Origin: an uncultured Dokdonia sp.
GTDB taxonomy: Bacteria > Bacteroidota > Bacteroidia > Flavobacteriales > Flavobacteriaceae
Direction: 5' to 3'
Assembly: GCA_947503305.1 (NCBI GenBank)
Contig: CANNDF010000002.1
Span: 496,001-560,000, forward strand
DNA: 64,000 bases
This document shows, piece by piece, positions 8,410 through 17,723 of the stretch (its first letter is position 1; each line of letters opens with the position of its first letter). A model generated the notes under the pieces. That model was given only the letters and a program-made list of their open reading frames with translations. It was not told the origin of the DNA and did no database searches. Position numbers and translations under genes: made by a program.

Positions 8410-9748
8410 GCGATTCTACATACAGATTGGGATACGCGTTGCTATGATTGTGCTCACAACTCTGGTAATAACTTATACAGCGTTAGAAGTCTCTATCTAT
8501 CTGGCACTAGTATTCTTTCTTATAGTGATAGTCCAGGCAAAACTTCTTGTAGATTATGTAAATAGAACCAATAAAAAGATTGCTTTCTTTTTTGAGGCAA
8601 TTAAAAATGAAGATTTTAGTCTTACACTTTCAGAAGAAGTACCCGAAGATAGTTTTCGTGAGTTACATAAAAGAGTGAACGCAACAAATAAGATGATACA
8701 AGATATTGTCATCAATAACAGAACACAAGAAAGCTATTATAAGGAAATATTAAAACAGGCAGATATTGGAATTCTTACCTATAATTCTGGTGGGCATATC
8801 CTTTATGCAAATCCTACTATTAAAAGATTATTAAATTGTCACCCACTCAATCATATAAGGCAATTAGAATCGGGTAACGAAAGTTTATTTACACTACTTA
8901 CTCAAAATAAAACCTTCGACCGGAAACTTATTCCTATCACTAATGAACGCGAGATTATTCAACTAGCTATAAAATCTAGTGTATTTAAAGGATTAAACGA
9001 AAATGTATATTTAATTACCCTCCAAGATATACGTCAAGAACTGGATAATAAAGAGACAGACTCATGGATGAAATTAATACGGGTGCTCACTCATGAAATC
9101 ATGAATACAGTAGCTCCTATCACATCTATATCTGACGCTGTACTTAAATATTATAAATCTGATGGGAAAACTGTTACTATAGATCAATTACATACAGATC
9201 ATATAGACAATACAGTTAAGGGGCTAGAAGTCATAAAACATCAGGGTAATGACTTATTGGATTTTGTGCAATCGTATAGGAGTTTTATGAATTTACCTAC
9301 TCCGGATAGGGAAATTATTGAGGTAGCACCTTTTTTAGAAAAGATAAAATTATTGAGCGATCAAGAAGGAATCCCCAAAACTGTACATATAACGATTTCA
9401 TTAGAAGATCCAGAGCTTACCATATTTGCAGATGAAAAATTGTTGTCACAAGTTGTATTGAATTTAGTAAGAAATGCAATACAATCTTTTGATAACCAAA
9501 AAGATAAGGGTGTTGTGATTCGTGCTGGTATTCAGGCAGATAGTACTAAATTTATCGAAGTCAAAGACAATGGATCTGGGATTGCCCCCGAACAACTATC
9601 AGATATATTTGTACCCTTTTTTACAACAAAAGAAGATGGCTCTGGTATAGGATTAAGTCTTTCTAAACGTGTAATGCAATTACATGGAGGGCAAATTAAA
9701 GTGAGTTCTGAAGTAGGTAAAGGAACAGTTTTTAAGTTGACTTTTTAG
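8399..9748 (+). CDS. Sensor histidine kinase paired with the NtrC-type regulator
   Basis: The 449-residue membrane kinase has two closely spaced N-terminal membrane helices (about 12-58) with almost no extracytoplasmic loop. A HAMP/PAS-like linker follows (ADIGILTYNSGGHILYANP fits a PAS domain). The phospho-acceptor His is in VLTHEIMNTVAPI, and the C-terminal ATPase domain has N (LNLVRNAIQ), G1 (VKDNGSGI) and G2 (GSGIGLSLSKRV) boxes. It overlaps the regulator gene by 11 bases, which implies co-translation. With so small an external loop the signal is probably sensed in the membrane or cytoplasm. Confidence 0.94.
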   Translation: MISKRFYIQIGIRVAMIVLTTLVITYTALEVSIYLALVFFLIVIVQAKLLVDYVNRTNKKIAFFFEAIKNEDFSLTLSEEVPEDSFRELHKRVNATNKMIQDIVINNRTQESYYKEILKQADIGILTYNSGGHILYANPTIKRLLNCHPLNHIRQLESGNESLFTLLTQNKTFDRKLIPITNEREIIQLAIKSSVFKGLNENVYLITLQDIRQELDNKETDSWMKLIRVLTHEIMNTVAPITSISDAVLKYYKSDGKTVTIDQLHTDHIDNTVKGLEVIKHQGNDLLDFVQSYRSFMNLPTPDREIIEVAPFLEKIKLLSDQEGIPKTVHITISLEDPELTIFADEKLLSQVVLNLVRNAIQSFDNQKDKGVVIRAGIQADSTKFIEVKDNGSGIAPEQLSDIFVPFFTTKEDGSGIGLSLSKRVMQLHGGQIKVSSEVGKGTVFKLTF

Positions 9749-9751
9749 AAG

Positions 9752-9777
9752 AAGTACGCTTTCGCGAAAGCGTACTT
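9752..9777. repeat. Dispersed palindrome, copy 3, extended to 26 bp (intergenic)
   Basis: The core GCTTTCGCGAAAGC at 9758-9771 is extended on both sides to a perfect 26-bp palindrome with arms AAGTACGCTTTCG and CGAAAGCGTACTT. It lies 3 bases after the histidine kinase stop and before a separate terminator hairpin. It has no T-run of its own. Confidence 0.92.
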
Positions 9778-9805
9778 TTAAGATATAGTATAAGAATGAA
9801 CCGTA

Positions 9806-9837
9806 AAAAAGCTGTCTAATGATCTAGACAGCTTTTT
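9806..9837. terminator. Bidirectional intrinsic terminator
   Basis: Stem AAAAAGCTGTCTA (9806-9818) pairs perfectly with TAGACAGCTTTTT (9825-9837) around a 6-base loop, with A- and T-runs on either side. It lies between the convergent histidine kinase and the 9925-10974 gene and could stop transcription from both. Confidence 0.85.
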
Positions 9838-9924
9838 AAAAATAGTTACTATGTTATTGAGACTTGAAAGTCTAACGTGCGTACGAATCTTAAATAACTG
9901 AATTAGAGTTTTTTTGTGATCGTA

Positions 9925-10974
9925 TTATTTTTTTAAGACTTCTGCACATTTTGAACTTACAATATGTGGCGATGTATCTGCAGCTCCTTCTCCTTGTATA
10001 TTTATATCTGATGACATAGATAGAGACGAGTATTCAACTCCGTCAAATACTTTTTCAAAAATACGTTCAGTATAAAAAATGGTCCCTTCTGCATCTGTAA
10101 ATACTAATATAGCTCTTAAGGATTTTTTTATTGGTTGTCTTAAAACATTTGTCAAAATAGTCCACTTAGGACTTGAAATAATAACATCATTTAGCGTACT
10201 TCCTTTAACTATATTACTATTAATAACCTGACTTATTTCTTTTTCAATAGTAGCGTCTGTCATTTTTGCTTTAGGAAAACACTCATCAAGTTTAACGTAA
10301 GACGCTCCATCTTCGATTATTAATTCAATTTCTCCTGTAGCAATAGGTTTAAATTCAAATTTTGATGCAGGTCCGGAAAAAGCCCAAGGTGTTAATTCTA
10401 TTTTTAATGTGTGTTTTCCAGGGGTTAATAAGTCTTCATTTAAAAGAAGTGATTGGTACAAACCTTCATGAGAATAATTAGAGTTGGTTTTATCATTTAA
10501 TGTTGCTCTTAACGATAGTAACGACGCTCTATCATCAGATTCTAAATGTTTTAAATCATTTGTTTTACTTACCATCTTGCCGTCAAAATACAATTTATAC
10601 CTTAACCTAGATTTAATTTTTAAACTAGTTTTTGATGAGTTTAAATCTTTAGCCTTTTCTCCGCTTTCTAAGAGTTGTTCCATCATAGAGTTTACCACAG
10701 AGTTTGTTAAATAACTTCTTATGTACAATGTATTTCCTAGAGTATAGGTAGAGATATATTTTGATTCTGGATCTTCTCTTTCTATTTCAGAAGTAGAAAA
10801 AACAACTTTCCCCTTATATTTATCATATAACGGACCTCCAGATTCTTCTGTTTGAAAAAGCTCTAATTTTTTCCCTTTTCTTTTTCCTTTAATTTTTTTT
10901 AAAAGTTGCGCCTCCATACCTGTAAGACAAAAACAAGCTAATAGTATTACTAAAATTGATTTTTTTGTGTTCAT
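9925..10974 (-). CDS. Secreted protein of unknown function
   Basis: The 349-residue protein has a clear signal peptide (about 1-22, ending near GMEAQ) followed by a strongly basic stretch (LLKKIKGKRKGKK). I do not recognise a family. The body looks like an alternation of beta strands and polar loops, with no further membrane segment, no lipobox and no T9SS tail. Export to the periplasm or envelope is inferred from the signal peptide only. It is a single-gene unit between a terminator and the large repeat-protein gene. The start is well supported because the signal peptide begins at the first Met. Confidence 0.75.
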   Translation of the reverse strand: MNTKKSILVILLACFCLTGMEAQLLKKIKGKRKGKKLELFQTEESGGPLYDKYKGKVVFSTSEIEREDPESKYISTYTLGNTLYIRSYLTNSVVNSMMEQLLESGEKAKDLNSSKTSLKIKSRLRYKLYFDGKMVSKTNDLKHLESDDRASLLSLRATLNDKTNSNYSHEGLYQSLLLNEDLLTPGKHTLKIELTPWAFSGPASKFEFKPIATGEIELIIEDGASYVKLDECFPKAKMTDATIEKEISQVINSNIVKGSTLNDVIISSPKWTILTNVLRQPIKKSLRAILVFTDAEGTIFYTERIFEKVFDGVEYSSLSMSSDINIQGEGAADTSPHIVSSKCAEVLKK

Positions 10975-11090
10975 TGGATTTTTTGTTATGTAGGTTAAAT
11001 TATTTGATCTTATTTTTAAATTAATTTGTTAAACCTTAAGTCATCTATACATAGTAGTTGATATGGATCGGTAAAACTTAATAGCTCTTG

Positions 11091-14000
11091 TTATTCTATT
11101 ATTAGACGCCTAGTGACTATATTCTTTCCTCCCTTTATAACAATCAGATAGATTGCACTGTCGAGTGTATTCAATTGAATTGATTTCTCAACCCAAATAG
11201 AATTTGTTTTTATCTTTTGGATAGCTCTACCTGTCATATCATAGATAGTAATTTCATTTAAATTAATTTGTTCAGGATTGTTAATGGTTATTACATCTTT
11301 AGCTGGGTTTGGATATATAATAATACTAGATAAATTCAAAGTCTTGTCTTCAATACCTAATGTAACATCAAGGATAAAAGAACAATTAGATTGATTTCCT
11401 GATTCGTCTGTAGCAGTTAAAGTAATTGTTTGTTGTATTCCTGTATCTATTATGGTTCCTGGTACTGGATCTTGTGTAATAATAATAGAATCGATACTAT
11501 CACAGTTATCTATCACAGTTGCATCTTCTGTATAATCAACTAATTCTACAGTGCTTTCAGTAGCTTCTATAGTTAGATCTTCGGGACAATTAATAGTAGG
11601 AGCAATGCTATCTTGTACGGTTATGGTTTGATCACAAGAAGCACTATTTCCATTTGCATCTGTTGCCGTCCATGATCTGGTGATTACAGAGTTACTTCCT
11701 GTTCCCTCTACAGTTACATCGTTAAATGTAATTACAGGCGTTGCATCACAAGTATCACTAGCTGTCGCCATTCCCGTATCACTTGGGTCTGTACTTTGAT
11801 CACATGCAATAGTTAGATCTTCAGGACAATTAATAGTAGGAGCAATGTTATCTTGTACGGTTATGGTTTGATCACAAGAAGCACTATTTCCATTTGCATC
11901 TGTTGCCGTCCATGTTCTGGTGATTACAGAGTTACTTCCTGTTCCCTCTACAGTTACATCGTTAAATGTAATTACAGGTGTTGCATCACAAGTATCACTA
12001 GCTGTCGCCATTCCCGTATCACTCGGGTCTGTACTTTGATCACATGCAATAGTTAGATCTTCGGGACAATTAATAGTAGGAGCAATGCTATCTTGTACGG
12101 TTATGGTTTGATCACAAGAAGCACTACTTCCATTTGCATCTGTTGCTGTCCATGTTCTGGTGATTACAGAGTTACTTCCTGTTCCATCTACAGTTACATC
12201 GTTAAATGTAATTACAGGCGTTGCATCACAAGTATCACTAGCTGTCGCCATTCCTGTATCACTCGGGTCTGTACTTTGATCACATGCAATAGTTAGATCT
12301 GTTGGACAATTAATAGTAGGAGCAATGCTATCTTGTACGGTTATGGTTTGATCACAAGAAGCACTATTTCCATTTGCATCTGTTGCTGTCCATGTTCTGG
12401 TGATTACAGAGTTACTTCCTGTTCCCTCTACAGTTACATCGTTAAATGTAATTACAGGTGTTGCATCACAAGTATCACTAGCTGTCGCCATTCCCGTATC
12501 ACTCGGGTCTGTACTTTGATCACATGCAATAGTTAGATCTTCGGGACAATTAATAGTAGGAGCAATATTATCTTGTACGGTTATGGTTTGATCACAAGAA
12601 GCACTACTTCCATTTGCATCTGTTGCTGTCCATGTTCTGGTGATTACAGAGTTACTTCCTGTTCCATCTACAGTTACATCGTTAAATGTAATTACAGGTG
12701 TTGCATCACAAGTATCACTAGCTGTCGCCATTCCCGTATCACTCGGGTCTGTACTTTGATCACATGCAATAGTTAGATCTTCGGGACAATTAATAGTAGG
12801 AGCAATATTATCTTGTACGGTTATGGTTTGATCACAAGAAGCACTACTTCCATTTGCATCTGTTGCTGTCCATGTTCTGGTGATTACAGAGTTGCTTCCT
12901 GTTCCATCTACAGTTACATCGTTAAATGTAATTACAGGTGTTGCATCACAAGTATCACTAGCTGTCGCCATTCCTGTATCACTCGGGTCTGTACTTTGAT
13001 CACAATTGATAGTGAGATCTGCTGGACAGTTAATAGTTATAGAAACTGATTTAGGATCACCTACATCAAAAGTATATGGATTTTCATTGTTATCGTTATT
13101 TGCAATACTTACGATAGCTGTTTGTGCACCTGTTGTCATGGGTGTATAGGTAATTTCAAAAGTGGTTGACCCTCCAGCTGGAATAATATTAGAAGTCGGT
13201 TGTGTTGCTATGGTAAAATCTACTGAACCAGAAATGGATACAAAATTAGGAGCTGTATCTATTAATACAAGATCTGCAGTTCCAGTAGTGTTATCAATTG
13301 TAAAAGTTCTGGTGGTTTCTATGCATATGGAATCGAAGCTGGTCCCATCGTTTGTATTGGGTGTTGTATCTTCATTTACGATACTAATACCATTCCCTAA
13401 GATATCTATTTCTGGTAGATTTTGAGAAATATCAAATACTCGTACGTGCCCTGAATCTATGCCATTTCCATCATTAAGGGGTGCACTTATAGCAACAATA
13501 TTTCCGGTTGCATTTAAACTTACGGAAATACCAGATTCATCTTCTGCCGCTTCCCCATCAATATCTTGACCAATTTGAGTCCATACTCCAGATTGATTTT
13601 GATAAATCCTTGTACTTCCGGATTCTAGACCGTTTCCATCATTATCAGAAGCGCCAATAGCGACAATAGTACCATCGTCACTTATACTCACAGATCTGCC
13701 AAATCTATCACCCGTTTCTTCTCCATCAATATCATCACCTATTTGTATCCATGTGCCTGATACATTTTCATATACACGTACATGACCAGTAAGATTATTA
13801 AATGTTGACCCTCCAATAGCAACAATAGTCCCATCGGCATTTAAACTTGTCATATTTACATTACCAGATCCACTCAATTCTCCGCCATCAATATCATCAC
13901 CTATTTGAGTCCATGTGCCAGATACATTTTCATATACACGAACATGGCCCGAAAGAAAACCATTTCCGGCATTACCAAAAGCGCCAATGGCTACAATAGT

Positions 14001-14714
14001 ACCATCATTGCTTAAACTTACAGATCTACCTGATTGATCACTTGGAGCTTCCCCATCAATATCGGCTCCTATTTGGACCCATGTTCCAGCTACATTTTCA
14101 TAAACGCGCACATGACCAGAAAAACTTCCATTTTCATCATTTCCAGGGGCGCCTATAGCCACAATATTACCATCTGCGCTTAAACTTACAGAACTACCCG
14201 ATGTGTCGTCTTCGGCCTCACCGTCTATATCATTTCCGATCTGTACCCAAGTGTCTGATATATTTTGGAATACTCGTACTTGACCAGCAGCTTGATTTCC
14301 ATTACTACTAGCTATAAAAGCGCCAATAGCCACGATGTTCCCATCTGAACTTAAACTTACAGCATTCCCCGATCGATCCCCAAAACTATCTCCATCAATA
14401 TCATCACCTATTTGCTCCCATGTCCCAGATACGTTTCTATATATTCTTACATGGCCTGCACCTCCACCAATTTCAGAGCTTCCTACATTTCGTCTAGCTC
14501 CAATGGCTAAAACACTGCCATCTGCACTTAAGCTTACTGAATCACCCGATGTGTCGCCTTCTGCCTCTCCATTTATATCCTGACCAATTTGTGTCTGGGC
14601 TAATAATAAAGAAGAAGTAAATAACAATAATAATAATAAAGTGAATTTGGAGAAGTTAGACTTTTGGTTTCTAATTAATAAAATACTAGTTAGTCTAGAG
14701 TATTTTTTTTTCAT
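11091..14714 (-). CDS. Large T9SS-secreted repeat protein (propeller, HYR-like repeats, sorting tail)
   Basis: The frame runs from 14795, but the ATG at 14714 gives a normal signal peptide (MKKKYSRL..., hydrophobic leucine run, SLLLAQ) and is preferred, making 1207 residues. Seven repeats of about 55 residues (IGxDIDGEA ... VSLSxDGxIVAIGA ... GHVRVYENVSGTW) fill roughly residues 40-430 and probably form a seven-bladed beta-propeller. A Hydin-like Ig domain follows, with FTIDNTTGTADLVL. Next come six nearly identical 80-residue HYR/Ig-like repeats (about 565-1044), a diverged repeat, and a C-terminal type IX sorting domain beginning at IIIYPNPAKDVITI. It is inferred to be a cell-surface adhesin-like or structural protein; the ligand is unknown. 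Confidence 0.88.
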   Translation of the reverse strand: MKKKYSRLTSILLIRNQKSNFSKFTLLLLLLFTSSLLLAQTQIGQDINGEAEGDTSGDSVSLSADGSVLAIGARRNVGSSEIGGGAGHVRIYRNVSGTWEQIGDDIDGDSFGDRSGNAVSLSSDGNIVAIGAFIASSNGNQAAGQVRVFQNISDTWVQIGNDIDGEAEDDTSGSSVSLSADGNIVAIGAPGNDENGSFSGHVRVYENVAGTWVQIGADIDGEAPSDQSGRSVSLSNDGTIVAIGAFGNAGNGFLSGHVRVYENVSGTWTQIGDDIDGGELSGSGNVNMTSLNADGTIVAIGGSTFNNLTGHVRVYENVSGTWIQIGDDIDGEETGDRFGRSVSISDDGTIVAIGASDNDGNGLESGSTRIYQNQSGVWTQIGQDIDGEAAEDESGISVSLNATGNIVAISAPLNDGNGIDSGHVRVFDISQNLPEIDILGNGISIVNEDTTPNTNDGTSFDSICIETTRTFTIDNTTGTADLVLIDTAPNFVSISGSVDFTIATQPTSNIIPAGGSTTFEITYTPMTTGAQTAIVSIANNDNNENPYTFDVGDPKSVSITINCPADLTINCDQSTDPSDTGMATASDTCDATPVITFNDVTVDGTGSNSVITRTWTATDANGSSASCDQTITVQDNIAPTINCPEDLTIACDQSTDPSDTGMATASDTCDATPVITFNDVTVDGTGSNSVITRTWTATDANGSSASCDQTITVQDNIAPTINCPEDLTIACDQSTDPSDTGMATASDTCDATPVITFNDVTVEGTGSNSVITRTWTATDANGNSASCDQTITVQDSIAPTINCPTDLTIACDQSTDPSDTGMATASDTCDATPVITFNDVTVDGTGSNSVITRTWTATDANGSSASCDQTITVQDSIAPTINCPEDLTIACDQSTDPSDTGMATASDTCDATPVITFNDVTVEGTGSNSVITRTWTATDANGNSASCDQTITVQDNIAPTINCPEDLTIACDQSTDPSDTGMATASDTCDATPVITFNDVTVEGTGSNSVITRSWTATDANGNSASCDQTITVQDSIAPTINCPEDLTIEATESTVELVDYTEDATVIDNCDSIDSIIITQDPVPGTIIDTGIQQTITLTATDESGNQSNCSFILDVTLGIEDKTLNLSSIIIYPNPAKDVITINNPEQINLNEITIYDMTGRAIQKIKTNSIWVEKSIQLNTLDSAIYLIVIKGGKNIVTRRLIIE
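11581..13020. repeat. Six tandem 240-bp repeats
   Basis: Six consecutive units of exactly 240 bp, with starts at 11581, 11821, 12061, 12301, 12541 and 12781. They differ at only a few positions each, for example C/T changes in the codons for Gly-Met and Asp/Glu swaps near VTVDGTG. Each encodes one 80-residue HYR/Ig-like domain. Their near identity at the DNA level, including synonymous sites, points to recent duplication or gene conversion and makes copy-number change likely. Confidence 0.95.
14626..14639. repeat. Trinucleotide run in a signal peptide
   Basis: The AAT/TAA trinucleotide run lies on the plus strand and is read on the minus strand as consecutive Leu codons in the hydrophobic core of the T9SS protein's signal peptide. 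Slippage would change the length of the core without shifting the frame. Confidence 0.6.
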
Positions 14715-14960
14715 CAGGTAGTAATTTAAAATGATTTTACGGATTAAGCGTTTAAGAATATCGACCAAAAGTATATATAGGTTTAGTATTGTCATTGTAT
14801 AGAATTGACAATAGGTGTTTTTTATATAAATTTCTATTAATTTTAGTGAAGAGCTTGTGAGTTATTTGAAAGAATGAATGGTCTTACGTTTGTTTCTTTT
14901 TAAAGAAGAATGGTATTATTATTCATCTATATCATAGGTAGATATAGGTATATAAAAACA

Positions 14961-14990
14961 AAAAATGCCTTCAGGAAAGAAGGCATTTTT
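14961..14990. terminator. Intrinsic terminator downstream of dnaA
   Basis: AAAAATGCCTTC (14961-14972) pairs perfectly with GAAGGCATTTTT (14979-14990). It lies 22 bases beyond the dnaA stop on the minus strand and has A/T runs on both sides. Confidence 0.85.
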
Positions 14991-15011
14991 AAAGGGGTAA
15001 CCATTTAATAA

Positions 15012-16439
15012 TTAAACCGTTAATTTTTTATTTAAATCTTCAACGTATTTACGGAATTGTTTATCTGTAGAAGCGAGATTGTCGACTGTCTTACAGGCAT
15101 GTAACACCGTGGCGTGATCGCGTTGTCCTATTTGAGATCCTATACTTGCAAGAGAAGCTTTGGTCAATTTTTTGGCAAAGAACATTGCAAGTTGTCTAGC
15201 TTGTACAATATGACGTTTACGTGTTTTAGATTGTAATGTATCTACATCCATCTGGAAATAATCTGATACAATTTTTTGTATATAATCTATAGAGACTTCA
15301 CGTTTGGTATGCTTCACATAATTATCTACTATTTTCTTAGCAAGATCTAATGTGATTTCTTTCTTATTAAAGGAAGAATGTGCAATTAATGAAATGATAG
15401 CTCCTTCGAGTTCTCGAATGTTTGTTTTTATATTATTTGCAAGAAACTCTACAATCTCTTCTGGCATTTCTACACCATCTTGATAGAGTTTATGCTTTAT
15501 AATAGAAATACGGGTTTCAAATCCTGGGTGTTGTAACTCTGCAGAGAGTCCCCACTTAAAACGTGATAAGAGACGTTGCTCTATATCTTGCATATCAACA
15601 GGTGCTTTATCACTTGTTAATATGACTTGTTTACCGTTTTGATGTAAGTGGTTGAAAATATGGAAGAATACATCTTGCGTACCTGCTTTACCACTTAGTA
15701 ATTGAATATCATCTACTATAAGTACATCAATTACTTGATAGAAATGTATAAAATCATTTCTATTATTCTTTTTTACAGACTCTATGTACTGTTGTGTGAA
15801 TTTTTCGGCAGAAATATAGAGTACTGTTTTTTCTGGGTACTGATCTTTAATTTGGACCCCTATAGCATGGGCCAGATGGGTCTTTCCTAATCCTACACCT
15901 CCAAAAATTAATAAGGGGTTAAAGGAAGTTCCGCCTGGTTTATTGGCTACAGCCATTCCAGCTGAGCGTGCTAGTCTATTAGAGTCTCCTTCGAGGAAAT
16001 TTTCAAAATTGTAATTGGGATTAAGCTGTGATTCTATTTGTAAATTGCGTATCCCAGGAATAACAAAAGGATTCTTAAGCTCAGGGTTTTTATTTTTTAA
16101 AGGTGCGTCTACATCTTGTGATTTTAATGAAGAACGATTTGCACTGGGAATTTTTTCTGTAAATGGTTGATTATTACCGTAGGTGTTTTCCATTTTAATC
16201 ACATAGACCAATTTGGCATGATCACCTAATTCTTTATTAAGAGCTACTTTTAAGAGCTTTACATAATGCTCTTCTAGCCACTCATAAAAAAATTTGCTCG
16301 GGACTTGAATACTAAGGGCTGTATCAGTAAGTTTTACAGCTTTAATAGGTTCAAACCACGTTTTGTATGCCTGGGGTGTGATATTGTCCTTTATAAAAGA
16401 CAGACAATTATCCCATACAGATTTCGCAGTTCTAGTCAT
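15012..16439 (-). CDS. dnaA: Chromosomal replication initiator DnaA
   Basis: The 475-residue initiator ATPase binds DnaA boxes and opens the replication origin. Domain I spans about 1-90 and is followed by a variable linker. The AAA+ domain (about 140-350) has Walker A GGVGLGKTH and Walker B VLIVDDIQLL. The C-terminal DNA-binding domain contains the signature GQRDHATVLHACKTV. Length is typical of Bacteroidota. It is a single-gene unit with its own terminator. No clear cluster of TTATCCACA-type boxes was seen in either flank, so the origin need not be here. Confidence 0.98.
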   Translation of the reverse strand: MTRTAKSVWDNCLSFIKDNITPQAYKTWFEPIKAVKLTDTALSIQVPSKFFYEWLEEHYVKLLKVALNKELGDHAKLVYVIKMENTYGNNQPFTEKIPSANRSSLKSQDVDAPLKNKNPELKNPFVIPGIRNLQIESQLNPNYNFENFLEGDSNRLARSAGMAVANKPGGTSFNPLLIFGGVGLGKTHLAHAIGVQIKDQYPEKTVLYISAEKFTQQYIESVKKNNRNDFIHFYQVIDVLIVDDIQLLSGKAGTQDVFFHIFNHLHQNGKQVILTSDKAPVDMQDIEQRLLSRFKWGLSAELQHPGFETRISIIKHKLYQDGVEMPEEIVEFLANNIKTNIRELEGAIISLIAHSSFNKKEITLDLAKKIVDNYVKHTKREVSIDYIQKIVSDYFQMDVDTLQSKTRKRHIVQARQLAMFFAKKLTKASLASIGSQIGQRDHATVLHACKTVDNLASTDKQFRKYVEDLNKKLTV

Positions 16440-16641
16440 TAGTTAGTTTAAATTATCGGTTTTGGTTTTATCAGAAACTGAAAAAATAAAAAGAATTCTA
16501 GGGGTAATTCAATTCAATTTTTACGTTGAGCAAATATGTGAACAAAATTTTAAATAAAAAAACGTCTAGGGGTTGTTTTTTGACAAATTTTTGTGCATAC
16601 TTTAACCGTTTTAAATCTACGAAAAAAATACATACAAACTC

Positions 16642-17040
16642 TTGAAAACTCATACTTCTTTTGTTAAAGTTAGATATTCTGAAACCGATCAAATGGGAGT
16701 CGTGTATCATGGTAATTATGCACAATACCTTGAAATAGCGCGTATTGAGTGGTTGTCAGACTTAGGTATTTCCTATAAATCTATGGAGGAAAATGGAGTC
16801 ATGTTACCTGTTTATAACTTAGATATAACCTATAAGAAATCTGCTCAATTCGATGATGTGTTAAAGGTGGTTACAACCCTTCGGAAATTACCTACAGTTC
16901 GCATAGTTTTTGACTATAAAATTTACAATCAACAAGGTGATTTATTAACAATTGCAAGCACAGAATTAATATTTATAAATATGGCAAAAAATAAGCCTAT
17001 GAGATGTCCTGCATATATCTTCGACAAACTACAAGATTAG
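16642..17040 (+). CDS. Acyl-CoA thioesterase, YbgC/FadM hotdog family
   Basis: The 132-residue hotdog-fold enzyme hydrolyses acyl-CoA thioesters. The active-site stretch YSETDQMGVVYHGNYAQYLE (residues 12-31) has the Asp, Gly, Tyr-His and Glu pattern of the YbgC family. The start is TTG at 16642; no in-frame ATG lies upstream and the next Met is inside the active site. It is divergent from dnaA, and its stop overlaps the convergent IMPACT-family gene by 4 bases. The substrate cannot be read from sequence. Confidence 0.9.
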   Translation: MKTHTSFVKVRYSETDQMGVVYHGNYAQYLEIARIEWLSDLGISYKSMEENGVMLPVYNLDITYKKSAQFDDVLKVVTTLRKLPTVRIVFDYKIYNQQGDLLTIASTELIFINMAKNKPMRCPAYIFDKLQD

Positions 17041-17645
17041 ACCTCATTTTGGATAAATTTTACACCGTATATATTTTTTACAAGTAAAGATATACGATCT
17101 GCATCCTTTCTTCTTACGGCAAGTTTATACTCACAATTGAGGGTCGATTTTTGATCGATAATTTTAATTTGTTGCTCTTTAATAACGCGCATAACTTTAT
17201 TCATAAGGGAATAATCGAATACTATAGAAAATTCTATATCTATCGTTTTTTCTACAATTGAAGATACTTCAAGAGCCATTTGAGCTGCCGTACGATATGC
17301 ATTGATCAATCCGCCTACTCCTAATTTTGTACCTCCAAAGTAACGCACGACAACAACGAGTGTATTTGTTACATCATACGATTGTAATTGCCCATATATA
17401 GGAGCTCCAGCACTATTGGAGGGTTCTCCATCATCATTGGCTCTAAAACGGTTATACTCTTTTCCTAATACCCATGCGTAACACCAATGACGAGCCTGAT
17501 GATGATTTTTTTTGAGATGATCAATATGCTTTTTTATAGCTTCTTCATCTTCAACAGGAAATGCGTACCCATAAAATTTACTATTTCTATCCTTAAAAAG
17601 AACTTCGGTAGAAACAGCGGTAATAGTTTTGTAGGTGTCTTTCAT
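17037..17645 (-). CDS. IMPACT/YigZ family protein
   Basis: The 202-residue protein has an N-terminal IMPACT domain (about 15-120) with the family motif RANDDGEPSNSAGAPI and VVVRYFGGTKLGVGGL. A C-terminal ferredoxin-like domain follows. YigZ relatives resemble the eukaryotic translational regulator IMPACT, but their bacterial role is not well defined. It overlaps the thioesterase stop by 4 bases, tail to tail, and is upstream of a palindrome copy. Family certain, function open. Confidence 0.92.
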   Translation of the reverse strand: MKDTYKTITAVSTEVLFKDRNSKFYGYAFPVEDEEAIKKHIDHLKKNHHQARHWCYAWVLGKEYNRFRANDDGEPSNSAGAPIYGQLQSYDVTNTLVVVVRYFGGTKLGVGGLINAYRTAAQMALEVSSIVEKTIDIEFSIVFDYSLMNKVMRVIKEQQIKIIDQKSTLNCEYKLAVRRKDADRISLLVKNIYGVKFIQNEV

Positions 17646-17667
17646 AGATGTGTTGTGATCTGTATAT

Positions 17668-17681
17668 GCTTTCGCGAAAGC
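17668..17681. repeat. Dispersed palindrome, copy 4 (intergenic)
   Basis: Exact copy of GCTTTCGCGAAAGC between the IMPACT-family start codon (17645) and the stop of the DMT transporter (17724), both on the minus strand. It is followed by a run of A on the plus strand, so on the minus strand a T-run precedes the stem, which is the wrong order for a terminator of the upstream gene. Confidence 0.9.
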
Positions 17682-17723
17682 GTAAAAAAAACAATACTAA
17701 AAAATAGAATTGGATAGTAATAC

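Noticed and set aside
11853-13049. Repeated plus-strand reading frames of 67-78 residues with period 240 bp
   Set aside because: They are antisense shadows of the six HYR-like repeats; their Cys-rich peptides reflect the repeat DNA, not genes.
14796-16640. Replication origin next to dnaA
   Set aside because: No cluster of DnaA boxes or AT-rich unwinding repeats could be recognised in the short flanks of dnaA.
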